A stretch of 64,000 nt of DNA from Entophlyctis helioformis (Eukaryota; Chytridiomycota; Chytridiomycetes; Chytridiales; Chytriomycetaceae), in NCBI GenBank assembly GCA_025526915.1, contig JAHLKH010000024.1, forward strand, positions 124,001-188,000. Reading direction: 5' to 3'. How positions within the stretch are numbered: position 1 is the stretch's first letter; every line of letters starts with the position of its first letter. Below, piece after piece: positions 1 to 11,245 of the stretch. The notes below the pieces were generated by a model. It saw only the letters and a list, made by a program, of their open reading frames with translations. It was not told where the DNA came from and made no database searches. Position numbers and translations under genes: made by a program.

Positions 1-590
1 CGTTCGAGGTCGGCCTCTTTGACTGCTTTGGCGACATTGGTGAGTCTGTCCGCCCATATGCCGGCACCCCTGCTCTGTCTGCCCAGCTGTCCGCCTGCCC
101 ATCAACCTGTCGTTATCGCTCGCTCGCTCGCTCGACGACTCTGCAAGTGCTGACACCCCGTCCAAAGGAACCTTCATCGTCGCGTGCTTCGTGCCCTGCG
201 TTACCTACGGCCAGAACCAGCAGAGAGCCAACAACAAGGACAGCTGTTTCGTCGTGAGTGTCTTGCCTCTGTCTGCTGCGCACTTGCCGCTCGCCTGTGC
301 ACGCCTTTGTGCACGCCATCGTGCTTCTTGGCCTGGCCTCACGTGATTGCCCCACGAGATCTGACGCTGATCTGACCCATTTGCGTGACCATCAGGATGG
401 CTGCATCTACTGCTGTTGCATGCCTTGCTTGTCTCCCTGCATCGGCACTTACGGCCGCGGCAAGGTTGCCGACCGTGTCAACGTCGACAACAACATGCTC
501 GGTGACTTCGCGGCCCACTGCTGCTGCCTGCCCTGCGCTCTCACCCAGGAGAGCCGGGAGCTTGACCGCTTCCTTGGCAACAAGCACTAG
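1..590 (+). CDS. PLAC8 (cysteine-rich) family protein, 5' partial
   Basis: This is the C-terminal part of a PLAC8-domain protein; the gene begins outside the window. Exon 1 (to about 39 or 43) reads FEVGLFDCFGDIG. Exon 2 (about 148-255) reads GTFIVACFVPCVTYGQNQ, the typical PLAC8 core. Exon 3 (396-590) carries two further cysteine clusters, YCCCMPCLSPC and HCCCLPCAL, and ends with TAG at 588-590. Only a donor at 44 (GTCTGT) keeps the PLAC8 frame into exon 2, while the stronger-looking GTGAGT at 40 does not, so that junction is tentative. An AATAAA signal lies at 607-612, 17 bp after the stop. PLAC8 proteins are small membrane-associated proteins linked to metal tolerance or cell-size control in other eukaryotes; the role here is unknown. 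Confidence 0.8.
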
Positions 591-826
591 ATGTCCCAAC
601 TGCCCCAATAAACTCGTCCATCACCACAGTGTTGAGCAATGCCTGTTTATGTATATGGGATACGCCTCGTCAAGCTAATCGTCGTCTGTGTCACGGTCAT
701 GCTGCTGATCGGCTTCGTCCGCGTCCAGCTGGGTCGTCTTGATGCTGACTGCCCGCACGGTCTGCGACGGATCGGCAGGCACGTGCAAGAGTGGCGACGG
801 CTGTGAACCCATCTCCCTCATCTGCA

Positions 827-2328
827 TCAGTATGGGCCGCGGCGACTCAAACTGCGTCTTTGTTGCATCCGCTGCTGAACCAGCATTGTCCAGCCGTGTG
901 CGCTCAGACTGTTGTCATTGACCGTCCGCCGATCCTGTGGCCTGGTTCGTGGCTGGTTGCGCTTTGGCGGGCTGCTGTGTTTGTTGCTGTGTTTGTGATG
1001 CACTGGAATGGCGAGTCGAAACTGGGCAGCGCCGCCGGCAGCGCCTGCATCGCCAGCCGCAATCCGATTCCGCTCGACCGCCTCTGCATACACCGCCAGC
1101 CCGTTTGCAGCTGAGCTCGGATCGGCGGTCGGGTCAATGTATTGTTTGCCGGTCGCTGCAGACACAAGGGATCGGCCGAGCGTGGCGAGTCTGACCCGCA
1201 GGAACGTGCGTGCGGTATCGTCTTGGAGCAAGAATGCCAGCGGATACGCCGTGTTCATGAATCCCGAGCAGATGCCGACAGCAACATTGAGTTTGTGCGA
1301 TCGCGTCCGTGTGATGAACGAATACAGCATCTCGATGGCCACGAGCCAATACGACACTGTTGCCGTGGGCAGTCGTCAGCATCAAACACTCAGTGCGACG
1401 CATAGGCTGCGTAAACCCACCCACAAACATGACGGCAATCAGCCGTGCGCGTTGGATCACCGCCGTCATGGCCAGCTCGGTACGGCTTGGCCCCTCCTTG
1501 ACAGAAACAGTATCGCCTGCCTGCGATGACACTCGCTTTTCCAGGACGGCAGCAATCCGGTTGTACATGACGAGCACCTGCACAGGTGTCAACAGGATGC
1601 CGGCCAGCCCCATGAGCATCCACACGATCATATTGGGCTTCCTTGACACGATGTTCCAGTAGCACACCCAGCGGCACGGCTGGACAATGTATGGATCGCT
1701 GACAGCCTCTGGCCAGAGCGGGAACGATCCCACGACCATCGCGTACAGGTGGATGACAATAAGGTAGACATGCATGGTCGGCGCGACAGACGCGGCTTGT
1801 TTTCGACAACGACCGAGTAGTGGCTGTATGCGGTCAGCATGAGAGTCCTGGGCAATGCGGTTTGTGAATGGATAATAGTCAGCTGTATCGCAGAAACACG
1901 ACAGCCGCCGCGGGTACGACTCGGAATAGATTGCCGAGCAAGGCGTCTCACGAGACGGGCACTGCGCCATGACATTGAGACGGCAGTATACCGCGCCAGC
2001 TGGGCAAACAGACAGCAACCGCACTCACATGATCCTCGCGCTCTCGCAGGCCACGTACACGAACCCGTAGACCTGGCAGCCAAAAATCCAGCGCGAAGCG
2101 ATTGAGGCTTAGCGACCACGACTCTGTGATGACGAACATGGCCGACATGACCACGGCCAAATACACGAAGATCGAGTTGATGCGGTTCTCAATGATGCGC
2201 ATGGCGCCAGACATCCGCATCACGACGAGGTACAGCGTGCATGTCACGATGGCAATGCAGGACGTTGCCAGCTTGATGGCGACAAGTTTCCGATCGCTGT
2301 CCGAGAAGGGCTCATAGCCCGGTGTCAT
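827..2328 (-). CDS. Seven-helix membrane protein, GPCR-like (exon structure unresolved)
   Basis: The minus strand holds a spliced gene rich in transmembrane segments. The first ATG in frame is at 2328 (MTPGYEPFSDSDRKLVAIK). Hydrophobic stretches in order include LATSCIAIVTCTLYLVVM, IFVYLAVVMSAMFVI, VYGFVYVACESARI (another frame, about 2040-2080), MHVYLIVIHLYAMVVG (about 1730-1775), MIVWMLMGLAGILLTPVQVL (about 1570-1630), RARLIAVMFVGG (about 1430-1465), and SYWLVAIEMLYSFI followed by VAVGICSGFMNTAYPLAFLL (about 1250-1355). That fits a seven-helix receptor with a polar C-tail. At least three frame changes imply introns; one acceptor, GGCAACAG before the last exon, is clear. No family motif identifies the ligand. 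It is divergent to the sensor-like gene that starts at 2607. Confidence 0.5.
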
Positions 2329-2606
2329 TCCAATATATGCCGATAATTGGTTTTGGGAAACAATCGTCACGCTGGAGTGTGCATGAAAACGCGACGAGTT
2401 CTCTCCCTGACCTCAAGTCCGATGGCGGGATTTACATCATTCTCAGCAGCGTGCCGATTGGACAAACTTGGTCGTTGTACACATGCAATCGATCCATTGG
2501 CAATGGGTCGCTTCAATCGACAGTACTTTGGTGTGATTTCATTGGCCGACTGACGTGCTGACTGTGTTTTGCAGAGCGCATTTTGAGGTTTCACTACGAT
2601 TGCGAT
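2329..2606. promoter_or_regulatory. Divergent intergenic region
   Basis: This 280 bp lies between the ATG of the seven-helix protein (2328, minus) and the ATG of the PilJ-like protein (2607, plus). It probably holds both promoters. I see no further coding frame or repeat in it. Confidence 0.4.
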
Positions 2607-3630
2607 ATGGCTTCTATTGGCAGTGACGCTCCTGTTGAAAAAGACCCAGAATCAGCGCCAGAAGCACATGTTCCGCCAGATCTCAATGCCAATGAACCAG
2701 GAGGACAACACGCATCGGATGCCGCGTATCCGATGGACAACAGGATTGCAAAGACTGGAGCGTTCTCTGTAGCGAGCATCGCGAACCGCCTCGACGCGCC
2801 GAGCCAGCCCAGCCTCGCGATGAAGCAGGATCTGACTGGGATCGTCATGGAAAAGAAGACTGTGCGCCATGGTAAGTCTCCCGTATTGGTCGTGTCCCTG
2901 CAGCCTCGTTGTCGCCGACAGACTGACACTGCACTATACGTTAACACGGCCGCTGCCAGCCACGATCGCGTATGTGATTGCTGTCTGCCTGATTGCTCTG
3001 GCGACCATCATCGGCCAGACGCTCATACACGTCACTCTGCGGATCCACGCGGAGGATGGCTCCAAAATCAATGTCGGCGGCCGCCAGCGCATGCTCTCTC
3101 AGAAAATGTCGCTCGAAACGCTAGGCCTCGTCTACTATGCGCAGTGCAATCCGCTCAACACGACGTTTGCGGGCAGTATCTCGCCAACACTGACAACTCT
3201 GCGCCGATCAGCCATCAATCTGTGGACGACATCGCATACAGACTTGCAGGCTGGCAGCTCGGCGTTAGGCATTTCGGCCGAAAAGGACGCCGGCGTGCTG
3301 GACAGCTTTGCGCTCCTTGCGCCAAAGTTTGCGCGGCTGGCAGGCAACATGGCAACGTTTGATGCAGGCAACCCGGCAGATCCAGCGACCATGTCCGACC
3401 TCATTGACGACATCCTGCCCGCGCGGCAGTCGTATCTCGTCCAGATGAACGACATCGTGTCCACGTACCAGTCCATCTCGGACAGCCGCATCCGCAGCCT
3501 GCTCATTATCGAGATATGCCTGTTTGTGTTCACGCTCCTTGTGCTTATCTTGGAGGTGATCTTTGTTGTGCGGCCGGCACTGCAGCACATGAAGAGGATC
3601 CAGGCGATCAAGAAGGCCAGCCTTGGCTGA
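2607..3630 (+). CDS. Two-TM protein with PilJ/NarX-like sensor domain
   Basis: Exon 1 (2607-2871) encodes a disordered, acidic N-terminus of about 88 residues. A clear GTAAGT donor at 2872 and a GCCAG acceptor ending at 2959 join it to exon 2 (2960-3630). Exon 2 has one membrane helix (YVIAVCLIALATIIGQTLI), an extracytoplasmic region and a second helix (LLIIEICLFVFTLLVLILEV), then a short basic tail ending at TGA. The external region opens with INVGGRQRMLSQKMS, the signature of bacterial type IV pilus methyl-accepting (PilJ) and NarX-type sensor domains. No kinase, cyclase or other output domain follows, so it could act only by partnering. The frame after 3630 is open again from 3750, but no donor joins them, so I end the gene here. 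The function is inferred from the domain only. Confidence 0.6.
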
Positions 3631-3872
3631 CCTTGTCGAATACATACCGTACACTTTTCCTTTCTTGCACTTGGTGCAACGGATTCAGCCTGACAATCGC
3701 ATTGCAGGTCAGCCGAAATGAGCCGAGTGTGATGCCAACGGCCAACTGAGATGAAGCCGCACTTGCAAACACGTCCGAAAACGATGAAAGCGCCGACGGC
3801 TTCAACGTCGAGGCAACCGGCCTCAAGGATACAGCAGCAGCCAGCAGCAGCAACAACAGCAAACCGCTTGAC

Positions 3873-5783
3873 ATGTCGTCACTGTCCGACTCGCTGTCGC
3901 ACTCGTCCGTCTCGCACTCGCTGAGCGACTCCATCATCAACCGAGACATGGTGCGCCAACAGCTCGTTGACCTTGGGTACTCGTCCAGCGCTCTTCCAGA
4001 CGCAGTTCTCGACGACTTTGTGGCCGAGCTTCGAGACCTATACGACCAGGGTGCCTTTGACGACGAGTTTGACACTGGGCCCTCTCTGGCTGGTGGTGCT
4101 GGACCTGCAGCAGCGCACGGTGCAGCGCATGGTGCTCAAGACGGGCTCCTCAGCACATCTGACATTGACGACGACGCTGCAGAGGCAGCCGAGGATTCGG
4201 GCGATGAGCAGCCGCTGGTGTACTTGCATTCGGGCAGTCGGCCTGGGCATGAACGGGCGGCTGGCGGCCGCGCTGGAAGCAGCGGCAGTGGCAGGCCAGA
4301 GTCTCTCCATCGGCAACAGCATTACCGCAACGGCGACCAGATGCAACGGCAGGATGGCCAAGTCGGTGGGATTGGCAGATCCAGCAGCCACCGCAGCCAT
4401 CTGGGCAGTGTTGGCGGCATGACCCGAGCCGCCGTCGATGATGGCTACGATGACGATCGTCTTGCGGCATCCCTGCAAGCCAGTGCAGGCTTGGCAACCA
4501 GCGGACGCGTGGCCGGAGCACGATCGCACTGGCCAGCAAGACGGCATGGGATCTGTGGGCGGTGGCGATGGTCGTGGCCAGGATCGTCTGCGTCCTGCTC
4601 AAGCGCCGTCGGCAAGCGTGGCGTGGCCAAGCCGCCCAGCGTCGCAGAGTCAGGCTAGAGAGGAAGCCAAAGGCAGCCACCAAACCCACGCCAGCACCAG
4701 CAGCAACGGAAACTAAGCCATATACAGCCAAGCAAGAGCACCACAGGACAGGCAGGACAGGGAGGACTATCAGCCAGCATGAGCAGCAGCACGACGCATG
4801 CTCGTCGAGCATCAGCCATCGCCTGGCAGGCGTCGATCTGAGCGGACTGCGGCACACGGTGTCGGAGCAAGTCACCCAAGCGCGTCGCCACGGACAGCAG
4901 GAGCTGCCGTTGCCGCATCGCTACCAAGACGACAGCCAGTCGTACGAGTACGAGTACGAGCAGACTGGTGCGACGTACGACGAGGCGACGAGGACGGATA
5001 TGAGCGGAATGAGACGAGCCGGCTGAGTGGCTGAGCGGGCACAGTGGACAGCAAGACATTTACTGCACAATTTCGGACGGCAGAAGCAGCAACAGCGCGA
5101 AGACGACGACACTACAGACGCCTTGTCGGTCGTGTCTGGCGCGTCTGGCTCGTCTGGCATGTCTGACTTTAGTCTGGCTAGCTCGTCTCGCCCGCAGTCT
5201 GGCTGTGAGTGTCTGTCTGCCACTTTGCCACTCTGCCCACCTACTCACCAACGCATCCCACTCATCACACGCATCCCACGCCATCCACAGTCATCCGCGT
5301 GGCTCCCGCCAAGCGGCCAACCAAGCGCCACGATCCCGTGGCCCGCTTCCACCAGCACCAGGCCGAGTGGTCGCGCAACGGCTTTCTGCGCCGCTCTGAG
5401 AAGCGCGACAAGACGCCGCAGGGCACCGTCATGGGCACCGCGCGATGGGGCGGCGTCGCCGGACCGCCCCTGGCCGCCATGGGCCTTCCTGCCAAGCCGT
5501 GCGTCTTTGCCTGCTTGCTTGTTTGCCTGCATGTCTCGGTGACTTACATCTGTCTGCGTTTCCAGTCGCCACAACCTAGCCGCCATGCGTCCCACTTTCG
5601 GTGAGTTTGACCTCTTCCTTGTCCTTTTCCGACTGCGACTCGCGGCCACTGACACCTGCCACTCCAACGGGCCGGCCCGTCAACCGCCATCGCTCTGCAG
5701 TCGTGCCAACCGAAAAGACCCGACGCGATGTCGTGTGGCAAGTACGCTCTCGGCTCGCCATGATCCACAATGCATACGCCTAG
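3873..5783 (+). CDS. HYLS1: HYLS1 centriolar/basal-body protein
   Basis: HYLS1 binds centrioles and is needed to build basal bodies and cilia. The N-terminus has the HYLS-1 box: RDMVRQQLVDLGYSSSALPD, then VLDDFVAELRDLY (about residues 28-62). The C-terminal HYLS1 domain is clear: RHDPVARFHQHQAEW (about 5325-5370) and, in the last exon, TRRDVVWQVRSRL. C-terminal splicing is well supported: PQSG|gtgagtgtc to cacag|IRVAPAK; GLPAK|gtgcgt to ccag|RHNLAAMRPTF; |gtgagt to gcag|VPTEKT. It ends at TAG 5781-5783 with AATAAA at 5804-5809. The middle (about 4240-5030) is low complexity with three interleaved frames, so the introns there are not resolved. The start at 3873 is the first ATG, although its frame is open back to 3750. 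Presence of HYLS1 implies a flagellated zoospore. Confidence 0.82.
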
Positions 5784-5940
5784 GCACAGCCGTGCCATCC
5801 ACGAATAAACTGCTCGACTGTGCGTCTGTCATCTCCTTCAGCGCGGCTACTCTGCTCTTGTTGCTATTACATGCGCGTTCATTGCCAGCATGCCCGACTG
5901 TCGGGCGTGCGAGAACGACGAGTCTGCGCGCACATGGGCG

Positions 5941-7243
5941 TCACCGACCACCAGGGCCAGTGCCTGCATTGCCGCCGTTGACACCGCCGCCGCCACCACC
6001 GCCACCTTGCTGCTGCTGCTGGCGCTGCTGGTTGGCCATCAGCTGCTGCAAAATCTGCATCTGCTGCGGTGTCATGCTCTGCGGATTCGATCCAGCTGCA
6101 GTGAGCGCTGCCATGAACGCCGCCGATGCTGCTGGGTTAATCTGTGCGTTCATCGCCATCTGGCCAGCAAGCTGCTGCTGTTGCTGCTGTTGCTGTTGCT
6201 GCTGTTGTTGCTGCTGCTGCATGGCTGCTTGCAGCGTCGCAACGGCTGGCGGCCGGACTGCCACGCCATCCCATACCATAGCGTTAGCCGATCAGCCCAG
6301 AACGCGTCACAACAAGTCCCACTCCACTCTACGTACACGTCTGCTGGCCAGGCATGGCACCTCCGCCTGCGGTTGCTGCCGCTACGGCTGCTGCCGCTGC
6401 TGCCGCTGGATTCGTCCCGTACATGCCCGAGCTTTGCATAAACTGCTGAAGCGTGCTCGCTCGTTGCTGTGCCTGCGCTTGTGCCTGAGCCTGTGCCTGT
6501 GCCTGAGCCTGCTGCTGCAAGAAAGCCTGCTGCTGGGCTTGTTGCTGAGCCTGAGCCTGAGCCTGTGCCTGAGCCTGTGCCTGAGCCTGTGCCTGAGCTT
6601 GCGCTTGGGCTTGGGCTTGTGCTTGAGCCTGAGCATTCGCTTGTTGCTGTTGCTGCTGCTGCTGCTGTTGTTGTTGCTGCTGTTGGGCAGGATTCGTCTG
6701 GTTTTGCATGTTCTCAAACACCTGGATGGCCTGCCCCAAGTTCTTGGGAAACACAAACCCAATCACATTGCCGCCGCGGTGCACGAGAATGATTCCCGAC
6801 TGTGGCGACGGCACGTTGTTGGGTCCCAGGAACCGTGCCACGATGGCCTGCTGTCGACGGAGCACGCCAAGCAGCTCCTGGAATGTCCGCGGATCGTTGC
6901 TGGCATGGACCAGCTGCACTTGCGGGATCTGCTGCACCTCGCTTAAACGCTCCACATTGTCGTCGTTGAATGCCAGGCTCTGCGACACAATCATGTTCGG
7001 GCTCCATGTCGGGATCGACCTGCTCCGCAGAGTGGCATCAAGCGATGCGACCCCATATTGTGTCGGTCAGTGCATTGAACACATATACATGCATCCACTC
7101 GAACGTCAAAGACTTGCAATTCTTCGACTCGGCCGCTCTGCAACACGGCTGCGACGGGACACATGGCTTCCGGTGCTGGCCGCGCTGCGTTGCTCAAGCC
7201 GATAATCTGGGGCGTCAAGTAAATGTGACCGCGCCATACAATC

Positions 7244-7275
<32 letters not shown>

Positions 7276-8174
7276 GACGCCAGACAGAACGCCGCTCTGA
7301 AGGCCCTTGCCCGCCTGCTGGCCAATATTGACATTGCCCATAGCGCCACCGGCAGCACCAGGCCTGGCCGGGTTTCCGCCCGAGTTGCCCATCTGCTGGC
7401 CAAGCTGCATCTGTTGAAGCTGCTGCTGCTGCTGTTGGTTGAATGGCATTTGTTTTCCACTCAGCAACATCTGTGCCTGCTGCTGTTGCTGTTGGGCTTG
7501 TGCCTGAGCCTGAGCTTGAGCCTGAGCCTGCGCCTGTGCCTGGGCTTGTGCCTGTGCCTGAACCTGTGCCTGTGCCTGAACTTGCTGTTGCTGAAGCTGT
7601 AAGAATCGCATCAGATACTGCTGTTGCTGCTCCGGAGTAAGCAGGCTGGGATTCTGGCCCTGCGCTTGCAGGATTGCCGCAAGCTGCTGCTGCTGCTCCG
7701 GCGTGATGGCGAGCTGCCCTGGCTGTTGCGGTTGCTGAACATTGCCAAATGGTTGCGCTTGCTGCGGTTTCTTGATCTGCGCCAACATCGAGTTCATGTC
7801 GGCCTGGCTATTGAGCGTGGCCTGGAGTTGCTGCATGTGGGCTTGGGCTTGGATCTGCTGCTGTGTCTGCTGTTGTGTCTGCTGCTGAGCCTGTTGCGCT
7901 TGCTGCTGCGCGAGGTTCTGCGCCTGGATGTGAGCCTGCTGCTGTGCGAGCATGGTGGCAGCTGGACGCGGATTGGGCGACACCATGGCCTGGTTACGCG
8001 CAATATGCTGCTTATGCTGCTGCTGCTGGCTCTGCAAGAATGCAAAGTTTTGCTGTTGCTGCTGTTGCTGCTGTTGTTGCTGTTGTTGCTGCTGAAGCGC
8101 GATTCCCTGCTTCGTCTGTGTCGCAGTGGCTGCCGAAGCGGCCGCACCTGCAAGCACAGCAGCCTGCCCTGCGA

Positions 8175-8205
<31 letters not shown>

Positions 8206-9943
8206 CTGTTGTTGCTGCATCTGGTGGAGCTGGAGCTGACGCATAAACTGAGCCTGGATTTGTGCCTGGGATTGATTCTGGCTCTGTGCCTGAGCGATTA
8301 GCTGTGCAGCAGCAGCAGGAGGGAGGCCGGCCTGCACGAGCTGCTCCATGGTTGGGGGCTGGGTCTGTGGCGTCGGCGTCGGTGTGTGAGACGGTGCCGG
8401 CACCTGCATCAATCCTGATGCAAGTGCTGTGGAAGTGCCTGGCACTCCTGCTGGACCAAAGTTGGCCTTGATCTGATGCCATAGTAAAGCTGTCGTCAGC
8501 AACCGTGCCAGAACAGGGCCGCGCAAGCAAACAATCCGCTTACATTTTGGGCCTGCCCAAGCTGCGATGCTGGCTTCGAGCCACTCGAAGTCAGATCAAC
8601 CACGACACTCTCGGTCTTGATGCTTGCGGTGAGATCGACGACATTGGCAGCCTGACTGACGGACGGCGGCGATCCAGCCGCCGCTGTTGATGTGTTCTGA
8701 GGGTCGAGCTTGGCTTTTTTGGCGCCACGGCCAGCGGCATCATGCGCGATCGCTGAAGCATGGCCGTCCAAGGCTGCCGAGTCCGATGAGGCATTAGCCT
8801 CTGATGCCAATGCCTGGCGTCTGGACGGCGGCTGCAGACCAGCAAAGCGCACAAACTCGCTCTTTTGGAGACCGCAGTCCTCGACAGGAACCGTATTGAT
8901 CTGGCCGGAATGGAGTCGAGAACATGAGCTTTCCACAAACGAACAAACAAGCAAGCAAGCAGCAGGATGGATGCGATGATTACCGTGTCGATCACGCTTT
9001 CCACCTCATGCAGGCCGCGAATGGGCAGGATGACAGAAAAGTGTGTGGCGTCCTGCGCACGAGATGGGTCAGCAGCTGGCCGTCTTGCCGCATCGTTGCA
9101 AGGCATGCAACGCGCGGTGATCTTACCTGCGGAAGGATCTTGAGCAGATCCGAGAACGTCTTTCTAGCAAAGGCTCTATTGCAAGGCAGCCGGCAGCCGG
9201 CCTTTGAAGGCAATGTGCTGCTGACAAAGACGCAGTGTTGTACCAGCGGCAGTGATGGTGCTGCAGAGAGCACATGTTGGGCCTTTGAGCGGCGCAGCAT
9301 CTGGAGCAAGCATGGATCGGTGAGTTGGATGCATGGGCAGATCAGACATGCATGCTGCCAAAAGTACCTGGATTGCGGTGGCAAGACCCTCGGCAGCCGC
9401 ATTGTGGGTCATGCCGCCGTGACGAAAGTCGATGGCTTTGTAGGCGGCCAGGAACACGGCGGGATCGTCTGTGAAGAGCAGCGGTTCAACTGCGCTCGGG
9501 GCAAACGGTGGATAGTCTCGAAAGACGACCAAGCCCAGACGGACGCGAGTGCCAGGCTGGCGAGGATCTGGTGGTCAGACACAGACACCGACACCGACAC
9601 AGATGGGGGCAGCAAAGGCGAGAACAGACGGCTGCAGACCACTCACAGGCGCATTGGTGCTGGCTGCGGATGCGGCTGCGGATGCAGATGTGGATGCAGC
9701 TGCGCCGGCTGCCTTGACGGGCAGGTCCATGGCGTCCGTGGCAGCAGGCTGCGTGCTGGACGGTGTTGCCGGCGGGTCGGGCACTGGCGCCAGCGAGCGC
9801 ACGAGCGGCTCGATGTACGAGGAGAAGAGGGCGGCGCCCGAGCGGCGCATGGCGGCCGAGCCGTCGACGAGGAACACCAGCTCGAGCTGCTTGCTGGCAG
9901 CGGGCGGCGGGCCGGCAGCGGGCGGATGTGCAGCCAGCGTCAT
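5941..9943 (-). CDS. MED25: Mediator complex subunit 25, polyglutamine-rich
   Basis: MED25 is a Mediator subunit that contacts transcription activators in the nucleus. The start at 9943 gives MTLAAHPPAAG, followed by a von Willebrand A-type fold: LELVFLVDGSAAM, SSYIEPLVRSL, then in the next exon LVVFRDYPPF and HGGMTHNAAAEGLATAIQ, which match the MED25 VWA domain. The centre (about 6990-8530) is a long glutamine-rich stretch with QAQAQA runs. Near the C-terminus, IVWRGHIYLTP (about 7210-7240) and SGIILVHRGGNVIGFVFPKN (about 6740-6800) resemble the PTOV/ACID activator-binding domain. Another polyQ block precedes the stop at 5941-5943. Introns occur near 9560, 9150, 8950, 8520, 7000 and 6300; exact borders are not all fixed. 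It lies 110 bp downstream of the peptidase gene on the same strand. Confidence 0.75.
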
Positions 9944-10054
9944 GGCGAGCTTGTCGATCGGAGGGAAAGAAGGTGACTTTGTTCATTTTTGAAGCACAAC
10001 CGATGCAGATGTATATAGGACAGCCTGACTGACAGCCTGACTGAAGGCCCAGAC

Positions 10055-11128
10055 TCACGCCGTGTTGCGGGCAGCGACCTGCAGCAGAATGATCTCGACC
10101 AGGTCGCGCAGAGCGGCAGAGATCTGGTCCTGCGAGAACGGATGGCCGACCGGCGGCACATGCACAAACAGACACGGCGTGCCAGCCTCACGCGCGGTGT
10201 ACAGCGACGTGTAGTAGATGAACTCGCACAGGAACCTGCGCGTTGCACACAAGCACGCACGTCGCTTCGTGTCAGTGTCCAGTGCGTGCACACTGCGACT
10301 TGAGACGCGCGCCAGGCTGCGAAGGTGCACTTACTTGCCCGCATCGCACGATTCACCGACTTGCGTCCAGCCTCGGCGGGCCATGGACTGGATGGCCGCG
10401 TCCAGATCCAGCGGCGTGCTCAGCACCTCGCACGCCGACTCGGGGTTGGCCAGGCCCTTGGGCGGCAGACATCCGCTGGGATCGCGTCAGAACACAGCCA
10501 CGCACTTCGGCCAGCCAGCAGTCGGCCACAACTCACACGGTGTCGGGCAGTGCGTATGTGCCATTGTGAGCCTGTCGCTCCAGCTTGATCTGTCCGCGGT
10601 TGCCGACGCCGACATGGATCACGCACACGGGCTGAATCCCCGCATGCAGCGGCGGCACCTGCTCTGTTTGTCCGTGTGTCGGTGTGTTTGTCCGTGTGTG
10701 CACAGCGTCAGCCACCTGCTCGGCACCACTGCACCGGCGGCTGCCAGGGGACAGCGGCAGCAGCAGCAGCAGCAGCAGTACAAGCGCACCTTGAACGGCC
10801 TCGTAGACGACAGGAACCTCCATCTTGATGAGATCAACGCCTGCGAGCGTCTCTGGCAGCGTGCGCACCGCAGCCCAAGATGGGTTGACCTGCGACACCA
10901 CAGCATAGCTCAGCACAGCACATCACAGTAGGCATCAGCCACAGTCCTGCCACATCGGCATCTAGCGCTGGCCATCGCTGCGACGTACGGGAACGTTTTG
11001 GAACGGCTGTGCACGCAGCGGCCAGGACAGTGTGCGAGTGCGCGCCAGTTAGTGCTGCGTCGTTGGCTGGATGTGCACCAGCACGGCACCAATCCCGCAC
11101 TCACGCCAAAGCCCGTCACAATCGCCAT
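10055..11128 (-). CDS. PGPEP1: Pyroglutamyl peptidase I (EC 3.4.19.3)
   Basis: This cytosolic cysteine peptidase removes N-terminal pyroglutamate. Exon 1 (11128-11105) encodes MAIVTGFG. An 18-nt microexon (11006-10989) adds PFQNVP, restoring the family's FGPF...VNPSW motif. Exon 3 (10889-10790) reads VNPSWAAVRTL to EVPVVYEAVQ. Exon 4 (about 10660-10545) reads PVCVIHVGVGNRGQIKLERQ, with the catalytic Glu of LERQAHN. Exon 5 reads GCLPPKGLANPESACE to GESCDAGK. The last exon (10241-10055) holds the nucleophile Cys in KFLCEFIYYTSL and the catalytic His in LFVHVPP, so all three catalytic residues are present. Total length is close to the family's roughly 210 residues. It is divergent from the OGFOD1 gene. 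Confidence 0.88.
10989..11006 (-). other. 18-nt microexon of PGPEP1
   Basis: On the minus strand an acceptor GCACAG precedes 18 nt encoding PFQNVP, followed by a GTACGT donor. The exon is phase 0 on both sides and supplies the invariant Pro-Phe of the FGPF motif. Without it exon 1 would join directly to VNPSW and the family motif would be lost. Confidence 0.75.
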
Positions 11129-11245
11129 TGGTCTGTCGCTCGTAGCAAGCATTATCGGGCCTGCATGCCATGCCATGCCATGCCATGCCGTAAGAGTCAG
11201 CAGCCAGCAGCCAGCATGGGCCACCAGACGGCGACAGGCAACCGA

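Noticed and set aside
3748..3872. Fusion of the PilJ-like gene with HYLS1 (frame open from 3750)
   Set aside because: No donor with the right phase exists before the TGA at 3628, and the two proteins have unrelated known roles.
6991..8526. CRISPR-like or array-like repeat from the regular CTGAGCCTGTGC units
   Set aside because: The units are in-frame Gln/Ala codons of the MED25 low-complexity region, without spacers.
9946..9965. Another copy of the element terminus (GTCGATCGGAGGG) next to the MED25 start
   Set aside because: Only a short imperfect match, no CACGTG pair and no Fanzor remains nearby; chance similarity is sufficient.
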